Made by a program: the position numbers and the translations under genes
Shown: positions 41,059-49,312 of the stretch, piece after piece
How positions within the stretch are numbered: position 1 is the first letter of the stretch
Layout: each line of letters begins with the position of its first letter
Notes under the pieces: generated by a model
Database searches by the model: none
Told to the model about the DNA's origin: nothing
The model's input: the letters and a program-made list of their open reading frames with translations, nothing else
Source of the DNA: an uncultured Opitutales bacterium
GTDB lineage: Bacteria > Verrucomicrobiota > Verrucomicrobiia > Opitutales > Seribacteraceae
Direction of reading: 5' to 3'
Assembly (NCBI GenBank): GCA_943787575.1
Contig: CALSMY010000016.1
Location: 1 to 53,360, forward strand
DNA length: 53,360 nucleotides

Positions 41059-44000
41059 TTAGTTTGGATGGGTTGTAAGAAGTTCTGCAGGGCTGTAAAA
41101 TCCACTCTTTTCCTTAATTTCGTTCCTTACTTGATTTACCTGCCAGGGGAGAACTGGCTCGGATTTATTTCCGAATGAATTTCGAATAAATGTAAGCACA
41201 GCAGCCGCATCATAGTCGTCTAGTAAACTTTCAAAAGGGGTCATGGGTACCAAACCCGGATAATTCCTGCCCTTTACTTCAATGGGTCCCATTAATCCTT
41301 TGAGGGTAAGTTTGATCAGGCGTTTGTGGTCACCATTTACCCAATTTGTATCAGCGAGGGGAGGGAAGCCAGAATCCGGCAACCCAAGTCCATTTTCCTG
41401 ATGACAAGTACCGCAATAACCTTCCTTCTCGTAGATCTCAGCACCTTTGGTGTAAAGCCTGCCTTCCGCCAGGGAAAGATGTTCCGGTACCTTGATCCGG
41501 TGTTTTTCTTCAACAAAGGGTTCGTTGCTTTGTTCCAAAGCACTTTTGGCGAAATTTAGGCTGCCTTGGTAATCCTCACCAATACCAGTTTTAATTACCT
41601 CGTTCACAATGGGGAGACCTTCTTTAGGCGATAAGTAAGAAGCAGATGTTGCAGCAACTGTCCGTACCCGACCGTGCCTGTCTTGAGCTGCCTTCATAAG
41701 TAACTCCTGTTCATTTTCAAAGTTAAAGAAATTATTTCGCAATACTTGAACCGCAGCTGCACGCACTCGGTAATCTTTGGAATCGAGTAATTCGATTAAA
41801 AGTTCCTTGTTCAATCGATCAACTCCCCAACTTACCCATAAAGCTTCGAGTTTTAGACGATCATCAGTTTGTCCGTTTGCCCATTTTTTTGCAGCTTGTG
41901 CGACATGATTGGGATGGCGGGCACGCAATTCCCGGCGAGTACGGTAGCGAGTGCGCAGTTCGGGAAGTTTTAGGTTTTCCAAGAGCTCGGGAATGGATGC
42001 ACCGACAATTTTGGCAGGTTTCACAAGAGGGCGCCCGGGGTAAGTAATCCGGTAAATTCGGCCATGCACATGATCCCGGTTGGGATCCCGGGCATTATGT
42101 TGCATATGCCCAATTAGTGCGTTGTGCCAATCCACCACATAGAGGGAACCATCTGGGGCAAACTCAAGGTCGACTGGTCGAAAGTTTGTGTCCGTAGAAT
42201 AGAGCAGGTCTTGTCGATACTCAGAGGTAAAACCAGGGTCCTGATCAATTAATTGATGTTGTTTAATTCCAAGGAAACCAATGTTGTTATTAATAAGGAC
42301 ATCTCCTTGAACATCTTCGGGGAAATGCCGGCTGGAAACAATTTCGATTCCAGAAGTCGGGCGGACTTTGTTGGAGGTGAGTAGGTCGGGTGAATTTAGG
42401 GCTGCTCCATACCTTGACCTGACTGAACCAGGTTGCATCCATCCAACTTTAGATCCTGAAGTGAAAAGAAAAAATTCCTGACCAAAAGAATCCACAGCAA
42501 TTCCCCACGGATTAGGAATGTTTAGTTGGGCATGCCTGGTTAGGCTTTTATTTTGAGGAGAGTAGCGGAAAAATCCGCCATTGGTCCCGCGAATCGCCCC
42601 AAAAACGGTTTCCACATTACTGTGCAAAAAGACTCCCTCTCCCATAAGAATGGCACCGGAAGGATCGGCACAAAAAGCAGATATGGCATGGTGAGTGTCG
42701 TGGTCATCAAAACCACTCAGGATGACTTCTTTATGGTCATAGCGGTCATCACCATCTGTATCCTTGAGTAATATAAGGTTAGCTCCTTGCGAAACATAAA
42801 CTCCGTCATGAGAAATCTCAAAGCCGATGGGAATATGTAAATCATCTGCAAAGTTTGTTTGTTTGTCGGCCACACCGTCCTTGTTCGTATCCTCAAAAAT
42901 GATCAATTTATCCTGAGGTTTGGGATCACCAATTTTGTAATGCGGATAACTTGCCATAGTAGCCACCCATAATCTGCCTTGGTTGTCGAATGACATTTGC
43001 ACCGGATTTGCAAGGTCAGGAAATCTTTTTTCATCCGCGAAAAGTTGAACTTTGTAGCCAGGTGCAGTTTTCAGTTTGCTCACGACTTGTTCGCCCGGAG
43101 TGTAGCTCAATCTTCCATGTTTTATATTATCCGATCGGTAATTGGTCTCCACCTTTGGCAGTTTGATGGTTTTTCTGTCCTCTTCAGCAAGGTTAATGGA
43201 TCCGTAATGAACACCGGCACGATCCCAGTAAGATTTTCCACCCCATTGGGTAATGGCCATCCCGTAGATTTTCGAATTCACATTCAATCCTATTTGGTGA
43301 GCTTTGATGGATAATCGGTGCCACTTCCCAACACTTGGTAAATTACCCAATCTTTTTCTACCTGCTGTTCCATCAATACCGTAGGGTATAAGGTTTTGAC
43401 CCCAGAAAGCCCGGTGTTCCCAATTTCCGTTATGAAATTGCAACATGATTTGTTTGGGTGGATTCTTAGGATCTAGATAAACCCAGGCAAAAAATTCTTC
43501 TTCTCTGTCTGTTATATGATGAGGATGGCGGAATTGATCGACCACTACCTGATTGTTATTCCTTCCTTCTCTTAGTAAAGAAGCTTTGCCGGAAAGGACT
43601 GGCTCGGGGGCACTTACAAAATTCCACCCAGCAGATAAGCGACTATTGCCGGGCGCTTTGTCCTCAAAAAATAAACGGGTCCCTTGCCCGATACTGGCTG
43701 CCCAAATTGCCCGGTCTCGAATTTCAGTAAACTGCCTAATCTTCTGCAATTCGAAAGGATAGTTTTTGGGCCCGTGTGGATTATATCTTCTTCCGTAGAC
43801 ATGGACACCATTGGGAATTTTAAAATCGTTTAGCCAATAAAAATTTTTATCCATCACTGCATCATGGATGGCTTCCCGTTTATTTTTCTTGGGATTACCT
43901 TGACCAAAAATTCGATCGCACAGGAGGGTAGCGAGCTTGCGGTTTCCCAAATCATTGAGAAGGGCACCATCTACGGTATGAACTTCTTCCCCATTGTACC

Positions 44001-44694
44001 ATTGCAGCGAAGGATTATAGGCATCCACAAAGGTAATGCGCATTTTCTTGGCAATTTTTTGCATCGCATTCACATAGAGAGCGAGGTTTTTATTTTGTGA
44101 AGCACCAGTGGTTACTCCAGGTGTGGGCTCAACTGCAGTAGGGGAGATCAGCGCTAAAAGAGGTTGGGACTCCCCATTGTAGCGCTGGCTAAGGCTATGC
44201 TTGAGGAAGGCGGTTAGTTCTCTTTTAAAGGCTTCCAGTCCGTTCGGTCCATTAAAGGAAGAATTGAATCCGAAAAATGCCAGGATTATATCCGTTCTTA
44301 ATCGGGTAAGCCATTGGTCAGGAGTTTCAAAAAAGCCTGAAGGCTTGGTAATGGCCTGAAACTTGGCTGGCACAAGGTCTTTGGCACCGGGAAATGCATA
44401 TTGTTCCTCCTGTCCACGCCCAGGGTGTGGACGAAAGCCCGGGGTGTTTCCTTCGTCGCACATATTACGAATCACCAATCGATGGTGGGGGAAACGCAAT
44501 TGAACCTCGGTTTCAAAATGACCGTAATGAACCATGCGTGATCCCATGCCAGCACCGATCATTGAAATTCGATGTTCTTTTTGTAGAGCAATCTTTCCAG
44601 TCGAAGCGTGTACGAGAAGAAAAATACCTAACAGAAAGGACGAAAAAACTCGTCCGTTTAAATTGCGAGCGGATGAAAACATGTACTTAATCAA
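41059..44694 (-). CDS. PVC-type heme-binding CxxCH multidomain dehydrogenase-like protein
   Basis: 1211 residues with an N-terminal signal peptide (hydrophobic about 14-31). In order: an SGNH/GDSL-like domain (about 40-320) in which the block I Ser motif is replaced by GAGM although GFNSSF and VDGALLND blocks are present; a beta-rich module with LPSVGKWHRL (about 330-530); a six-bladed PQQ/NHL-type membrane-bound-dehydrogenase domain (about 560-900; DTDGDDRYD, NPWGIAVD, DLEFAPDGSLYVVDWHN); HEAT-like repeats (about 940-1060); and a cytochrome c domain with CGTCH at about 1095 and a later M ligand (GLVPMTPF). Families like this are abundant in Planctomycetes and Verrucomicrobia and probably oxidise extracellular sugars; the substrate is unknown. 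Confidence 0.88.
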   Translation of the reverse strand: MIKYMFSSARNLNGRVFSSFLLGIFLLVHASTGKIALQKEHRISMIGAGMGSRMVHYGHFETEVQLRFPHHRLVIRNMCDEGNTPGFRPHPGRGQEEQYAFPGAKDLVPAKFQAITKPSGFFETPDQWLTRLRTDIILAFFGFNSSFNGPNGLEAFKRELTAFLKHSLSQRYNGESQPLLALISPTAVEPTPGVTTGASQNKNLALYVNAMQKIAKKMRITFVDAYNPSLQWYNGEEVHTVDGALLNDLGNRKLATLLCDRIFGQGNPKKNKREAIHDAVMDKNFYWLNDFKIPNGVHVYGRRYNPHGPKNYPFELQKIRQFTEIRDRAIWAASIGQGTRLFFEDKAPGNSRLSAGWNFVSAPEPVLSGKASLLREGRNNNQVVVDQFRHPHHITDREEEFFAWVYLDPKNPPKQIMLQFHNGNWEHRAFWGQNLIPYGIDGTAGRKRLGNLPSVGKWHRLSIKAHQIGLNVNSKIYGMAITQWGGKSYWDRAGVHYGSINLAEEDRKTIKLPKVETNYRSDNIKHGRLSYTPGEQVVSKLKTAPGYKVQLFADEKRFPDLANPVQMSFDNQGRLWVATMASYPHYKIGDPKPQDKLIIFEDTNKDGVADKQTNFADDLHIPIGFEISHDGVYVSQGANLILLKDTDGDDRYDHKEVILSGFDDHDTHHAISAFCADPSGAILMGEGVFLHSNVETVFGAIRGTNGGFFRYSPQNKSLTRHAQLNIPNPWGIAVDSFGQEFFLFTSGSKVGWMQPGSVRSRYGAALNSPDLLTSNKVRPTSGIEIVSSRHFPEDVQGDVLINNNIGFLGIKQHQLIDQDPGFTSEYRQDLLYSTDTNFRPVDLEFAPDGSLYVVDWHNALIGHMQHNARDPNRDHVHGRIYRITYPGRPLVKPAKIVGASIPELLENLKLPELRTRYRTRRELRARHPNHVAQAAKKWANGQTDDRLKLEALWVSWGVDRLNKELLIELLDSKDYRVRAAAVQVLRNNFFNFENEQELLMKAAQDRHGRVRTVAATSASYLSPKEGLPIVNEVIKTGIGEDYQGSLNFAKSALEQSNEPFVEEKHRIKVPEHLSLAEGRLYTKGAEIYEKEGYCGTCHQENGLGLPDSGFPPLADTNWVNGDHKRLIKLTLKGLMGPIEVKGRNYPGLVPMTPFESLLDDYDAAAVLTFIRNSFGNKSEPVLPWQVNQVRNEIKEKSGFYSPAELLTTHPN

Positions 44695-44843
44695 GTTTTT
44701 AGAAGGCGGATAAGATATAAATCTTTATGCAATTAATAGAGGAAAGACAACTTGCAATAGCCCGGAATACTAGAATTGGAACTACTTTAAAAGTAAGCAG
44801 TAGGGGGGTGACTGTACCCAAAGAGGGAAGGGGCAACAACAGC

Positions 44844-45554
44844 TTAGTCGCGACGCCCACCAAGTAAACCCAGGCGAAAAGCCCAATACAGGAGAGTGAG
44901 GAGCGATGTGACAAAGGCAGCAACATATGTCATGGCTGCCGCATTGAGAACTTTTCGGGCACCGTCCAATTCTTTCTCGGTGACATATCCGCCTTTTTGC
45001 AGGCAGGCTATTGCCCGGCTACTTGCATCAAATTCTACGGGCAATGTAATTAGGGTAAATAAGGTTGTACACCCAAACAAAAGAACTCCAAGCCAGGACA
45101 AAGAGGCTCCGGTTGCGGTTTGCACACCTCCTAGGAAGAAGGCGAGCATGATCACGATCATAGAAAGTCCGCCCCCAAGATTGGCAACAGGCACCCAAGC
45201 CGAACGAAAAGATAGCAATGTGTAGGATTTTGCATGCTGGATGGCATGGCCGACTTCATGAGCTGCTACGCCAAAGGCAGCCATGCTGTTCGAATCGTGC
45301 ACGGATTGGCTAAGCCGAAGCGTTTTGGTTCGGGGGTCATAATGATCGCTCAGTTCTCCGGGAACCCTTTCAATGCTGACATCGTTTATATTGTTGTCCT
45401 GTAAGATGTTACGGGCAATGTCTGCACCGGTGAGCCGTGAACGGGTGGTGAATTTACTGTATTTGCGAAAACGACCTTTGGTGATGCTGGAAGCATAAAA
45501 GCTGAGTCCCATGCCGATACCAATGACGAGGAGATAAATTGGATCAAAAATCAT
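44844..45554 (-). CDS. Membrane zinc metallopeptidase, YugP family
   Basis: 236 residues. The zinc-binding HEVGH motif lies in GVAAHEVGHAIQHAKSY. There is an N-terminal membrane helix (DPIYLLVIGIGMGLSFYAS), then SRLTGADIARNILQDN, LSDHYDPRTKTLRLS before the active site, and three further hydrophobic segments after it, the layout of the neutral zinc metallopeptidase family of B. subtilis YugP. Substrates are unknown. A second ORF on the same strand overlaps its end in another frame and is a shadow. The last residues (FRLGLLGGRRD) are basic and cytoplasmic-like. Confidence 0.9.
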   Translation of the reverse strand: MIFDPIYLLVIGIGMGLSFYASSITKGRFRKYSKFTTRSRLTGADIARNILQDNNINDVSIERVPGELSDHYDPRTKTLRLSQSVHDSNSMAAFGVAAHEVGHAIQHAKSYTLLSFRSAWVPVANLGGGLSMIVIMLAFFLGGVQTATGASLSWLGVLLFGCTTLFTLITLPVEFDASSRAIACLQKGGYVTEKELDGARKVLNAAAMTYVAAFVTSLLTLLYWAFRLGLLGGRRD

Positions 45555-45726
45555 ATTTAGTGGGAGTTGTTAATAAAAGCGTATCAGGTATTTGAATTTG
45601 CTTATTACTTTAATATCAAATCATTTTGTTTCTTCAAGCAAGAGTGCCCATTTGCAAGAAGTTTTATAATGCTATCTTTTTCTCGACAGTCCTAGCGTCT
45701 GAAAGTAGCGATAGAGTGCTTATTCT

Positions 45727-47235
45727 ATGATTGATTTTAAGTCCAATTCTAAGAAAGCCTACCTCGCAGTAGACTTGGGAGCAGAAAGCGGGAGAGTCTT
45801 AGCAGGTGAATTTGATGGAAGTAAACTGCAACTTCAGGTGGTGCATTCTTTTCCCAATGGTCCAGTAGCGCTCAATGGTTCGACTCACTGGAATACGGTT
45901 GGGTTGTATCAACAAATTGTCAATGGGCTTGCTATGGCCCAGGCGAGATATGGAACCTCTCTACAATCCATCGGTGTAGATAGTTGGGGGTTGGATTACG
46001 GACACTTGGACAAACAAGGAAATTTACTGGGCTTGCCCTATCATTACCGGGATGAACGTACCCATCCTATGTTTGATAAACTTTTTTCCATGGTTCCAAG
46101 AGAAGAGTGTTATTCCCGTACTGGTATTCAGCCTTTGCTTATAAACACGATTTTTCAATTGATGGCTGAAAAGGAGGCTGATCAATCATGCCTGGATGCC
46201 TCCCAAAACCTGTTGTTTACACCGGATCTGATTAATTTTTGGTTAACTGGAGAAAAGGGAAATGAAATTACCATGGCCAGTACTAGCCAGATGCTTAATC
46301 AAACTACGCGAGCCTGGGACTTTGAACTGCTCGATCGTTTAAACCTGCCCACCCACATGCTCGGGGAGTTGTGGGAACCCGGGCATTTGGTTGGAACGGT
46401 TAGGGGGGCCGCCCGGGATAAAATTCGCTGCCAAGATTTGCCCGTATTCACCGTTGGATCGCACGACACCGCATCGGCGGTTGCTGGAGTTCCCGCTTCT
46501 AGATGGGTCTGACTTTGCCTACCTTAGTTCGGGTACCTGGTCGCTAATGGGGGTGGAGCTTGATCAACCGCTCTGCGATGCTGAGAGTGATCAGCTCGGT
46601 TTCACCAATGAATTCGGAGTCAGTCGAGATGTTCGCTACCTTAAAAATATCAGTGGATTATGGATCGTACAGGAATGCCGTAGACACTGGCAATCGGGAG
46701 GAGAAGATTTCGATTATGCCCAGCTCACCAGTATGGCTCGTGAAGCTCGTCCTTTTTCCGCGATTCTCGATGTGGATGATCCGGTTTTTTCCACTATTGG
46801 GAAAATGCCCGAAAAAATTGCCGAGCGCTGCCTTACTTCCGGTCAGGCCTGCTCCACAGTCCAAGAATGAAATCGTCCGTACCGCCCTCGAAGGGCTTGG
46901 CCCTGAAATACCGGGAAGTTCTTGAAAATTTACGAAAGAAAACTGGTAAGTCCCTTACCAAGTTACACATTGTGGGAGGAGGGACCCAGAATGAATTGCT
47001 CAACCAAATGACCGCGGACTCCACTGGTTGCGAGGTAATCGCCGGACCCATCGAGGCCACCGGGGTGGGCAATGTGGTTGTGCAAATGATGGCTGCGGGC
47101 GAATTGAGTTGCTTGGCGGATGCCCGACAGTTGATTGCTCAATCCTTTGAATTGAAAAGATACCAGCCTAAATGTTCAGCCTCATGGGATGAGGCATATG
47201 GGCAAATGCAGGAAATTCGTAAATCCAAACATTAA
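45727..47235 (+). pseudogene. rhaB: L-rhamnulokinase with three +1 frameshifts
   Basis: FGGY-family sugar kinase that phosphorylates L-rhamnulose. The coding sequence is spread over three frames. Frame 1 (45727 to about 46500) has AVDLGAESGRVLAG, IGVDSWGLDYGHLD and PYHYRDERTHPM. Frame 2 (about 46502-46855) has DFAYLSSGTWSLMGVE and LWIVQECRRHW. Frame 3 is open only across about 46856-46895 (PQSKNEIVRTALEGL). Frame 1 resumes with ALKYREVLENL, LHIVGGGTQNELLNQ and EATGVGNVVVQMM to TAA 47235. Each switch equals one extra base, and three sum to a multiple of three. The remaining sequence is well conserved, so decay is recent or the sequence has local errors. No other rhamnose genes are adjacent. 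Confidence 0.85.
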
Positions 47236-47674
47236 TTACTTTTCGTAAATCATTTGAAAGCCTTCGATCGCAGACCTAAGGAAATCGGCACTCTTAGCAT
47301 CTACTCCTTGCTTACACTTCATCGCCGCCACCATCACAGTGTGTGCTCCTTTAAGTAGGGCTTCGTATTTATTTGAAGATGACTTGATTCGTTGGGTGAG
47401 AAAATACTCGGCGATAATTTTCTGAATTTTATTTGCATGATCCTCCTTCGTGCTCACCCAACGGCTTAATTGATTGGCAGACTTAGCTATCCTTCTTGTC
47501 GGCCAGCTCTGAGATTTGCCCAATCGCTTTGGCAATTGTGCTTTGATCCTCGAGCATCTGGGTGAATCGTGCGGAATCCCCGTAGACCCCGCACGGCACC
47601 TGACAGTGGGACCATGCATATTGTAGGGTCAAGAAAGAAGATATTAATGTAAGTAGTCGGAGATTTAAGTTCAT
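47236..47674 (-). pseudogene. sodN: Nickel superoxide dismutase precursor with one frameshift
   Basis: From ATG 47674 the frame gives a signal peptide of about 22 residues ending AWS, then HCQVPCGVYGD, the Ni hook of NiSOD (His1, Cys2, Cys6). It reads on to SELADKKDS and stops at 47483. A +1 frame continues from about 47484 with KSANQLSRWVSTKEDHANK, IIAEYFLTQRIK, and AAMKCKQGVDAKSADFLR to the stop at 47236, which matches the rest of NiSOD. The total is 439 nt, 3n+1, so one base too many near 47485. Mature length would be about 123 residues, normal for SodN. It converges on rhaB with the two stop codons abutting. No sodX-type peptidase gene is seen. Confidence 0.82.
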
Positions 47675-47904
47675 ACAATTATTCTTACATGCTATTCTAA
47701 TAATTTTCAAGTATCTCGGGTGAACTACTGATAATTTGTATCTTCGGTAAAAAATAATTAAGATTTCAACTTTAGAAATACCTCGGAAATTTCAATTGAT
47801 CATTTCGCTGAATTTTTTTTAATGATGATCAAACTGATTAAAAATATGATAGAATCGATCGATTACGAAAAATTATTAAATCCCTTGAAGAGAAACTTCC
47901 AAGT

Positions 47905-48735
47905 TTGCCTCAAATTTTAGAGGATCTTGTCAAAAAACTTTCGGATCCAAATTCGAATTTGGATAGTGTGGAAGAGTTGGTAGAGGTCGATCAATCTATC
48001 ACCACACAGGTACTACAAGTTGCAAATAAAGTTGAATTTACAGAACCAGGTGAAGAGCGCATCACCACCATTCACGACGCGTTGCACAAGTTAGGATTTG
48101 AAAACGCCAAGAAAATTGCTCTCAATGTTTCTGTTTTGAAGTTGATGAAACTGACCAAATCAACGGTTAATTTTTCTGGCGAAGATTTATGGCAGCACAG
48201 TTTAGCTGTCGCCGTTGCATCATCAGAAATCAGTAAGCTTGTTGGGTATGATAACCCTGATCAAGCCTATGCCTGTGGGTTGATGCATGATATTGGTAAA
48301 GTAATTAAACTTAAGTACAACAAGAAGGATTTCTCGAAGGAGCTAGCCTCTGCCTACCGGAAAAAGATTGATCTTTATGATCTGGAAATCATGAGAAACC
48401 TTATCAGGCATGATATTGCTGGTGCTAAAATGATGCAGGCTTGGAATATGCCAGAGTCTCTTATTTTACCAGTTCTTTGGCATCATGTTGAGGATCGTTC
48501 CTTAAGAGCGGAAGTTGATTCACCCGATCATCACCTGCTCATTGACATCGTATATTTCTCAAATTTTATTGTTCACAAGCTTGGCATTGGCTTTAGCGGA
48601 CATGGGATAACGAAAAATCCATCTGATAAATTTCTTAGATCCTTTGGACTATCCACAGAAGGCATTGAAGATTTAGCTGGGCAAATCCAACAAGCATTTG
48701 AAGATGCCTGCCCCTCTTTACTCCTGTTGGATTAG
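47905..48735 (+). CDS. HDOD-domain signalling protein (start uncertain)
   Basis: 276 residues from TTG 47905. HDOD fold: LPQILEDLVKKLSDPNS, DQSITTQVLQVANKVEF, ITTIHDALHKLGFENAKKIAL, then an HD-like GLMHDIGKVIKLKYN with the His-Asp pair, and HDIAGAKMMQAWNMPES near the end. HDOD proteins are HD-related but usually not active phosphohydrolases and act in signal transduction. The frame is open upstream to 47842 and KIIKSLEEKLPSLPQ looks like the true beginning, but no ATG is in frame. ATG 47846 (MIESIDYEK) joins if the A5 run at 47868-47872 were A6. The start is therefore probably frameshifted. Confidence 0.78.
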   Translation: MPQILEDLVKKLSDPNSNLDSVEELVEVDQSITTQVLQVANKVEFTEPGEERITTIHDALHKLGFENAKKIALNVSVLKLMKLTKSTVNFSGEDLWQHSLAVAVASSEISKLVGYDNPDQAYACGLMHDIGKVIKLKYNKKDFSKELASAYRKKIDLYDLEIMRNLIRHDIAGAKMMQAWNMPESLILPVLWHHVEDRSLRAEVDSPDHHLLIDIVYFSNFIVHKLGIGFSGHGITKNPSDKFLRSFGLSTEGIEDLAGQIQQAFEDACPSLLLLD

Positions 48736-48836
48736 GAAGTTAATTAACGGTTCCTGCAATCAATCTGGGAAGGTAGATCTAATTAGTTGTTTTCTTAAAG
48801 AGCTAAATTGATTAAGGTCTTAAATCTTGGCCATTT

Positions 48837-48913
48837 GCGAGAGTAGCTCAGCTGGATAGAGCATCGGTCTTCTAAACCGAGGGTCGTGGGTTCGAATCCC
48901 ACCTCTTGCGCCA
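48837..48913 (+). tRNA. tRNA-Arg (anticodon UCU)
   Basis: A 77-base cloverleaf. Acceptor GCGAGAG pairs with CTCTTGC (one G-U); the D loop carries AGCTGGATAGAGC; the anticodon stem TCGGT/ACCGA encloses CTTCTAA with anticodon TCT at 48871-48873; the T arm is GTGGGTTCGAATCCCAC. The 3' CCA is encoded (48911-48913). Such tRNA 3' ends are common integration sites. Confidence 0.97.
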
Positions 48914-49312
48914 CTTTCTAAGCGGGTTCTAGCCCGTCCACTTAATCGTATCAATCATTTTTTACGATTATTTGCAATAAGTGTGGAATATCTGTGGAAT
49001 GAAGGTGGAACGCATAAAATTCCTTTTTCGATTAGCTGATAGGTTCCAAGAGCAACGCATTCGTAAAGCAGTGACTCTAGGGCTTAAGCTCCGCTTAGGA
49101 TAATGGCATCAACAGGACAGAGGTTTGACAAGAATTGCCTGTTTTTGACCAAATATGGACACAATTTGGACACAGTTTAGGTCGAGTTAATTGATCTCTC
49201 ATGGGAAGCAATTTCTTTTAAGTTAATTTGCCCCTGGAGTAGAATTTCATGGAACTAATTGTTACTATCTAATGAAGTACATTTTAAGTCTGAACTTACG
49301 CCTTTTGAATAC
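48914..49312. other. Non-coding spacer after tRNA-Arg with phased direct repeats; candidate attachment-site flank
   Basis: A 399-bp stretch with no convincing gene. It holds GTGGAA three times at 48983, 48994 and 49005 (11-bp steps), and TGGACACA twice at 49156 and 49167 (11 bp apart). A 34-codon ORF, 48999-49103 (starts MKVERIKFLF), is too short to call. Direct repeats of this spacing next to a tRNA 3' end look like integrase arm sites, but no integrase or second tRNA-end copy is in the window. Confidence 0.4.

Noticed and set aside
48999-49103. 34-codon ORF after tRNA-Arg as an integrase remnant
   Set aside because: It is basic and starts with ATG, but it is too short and shows no recombinase motif, so it is noted only as part of the spacer.
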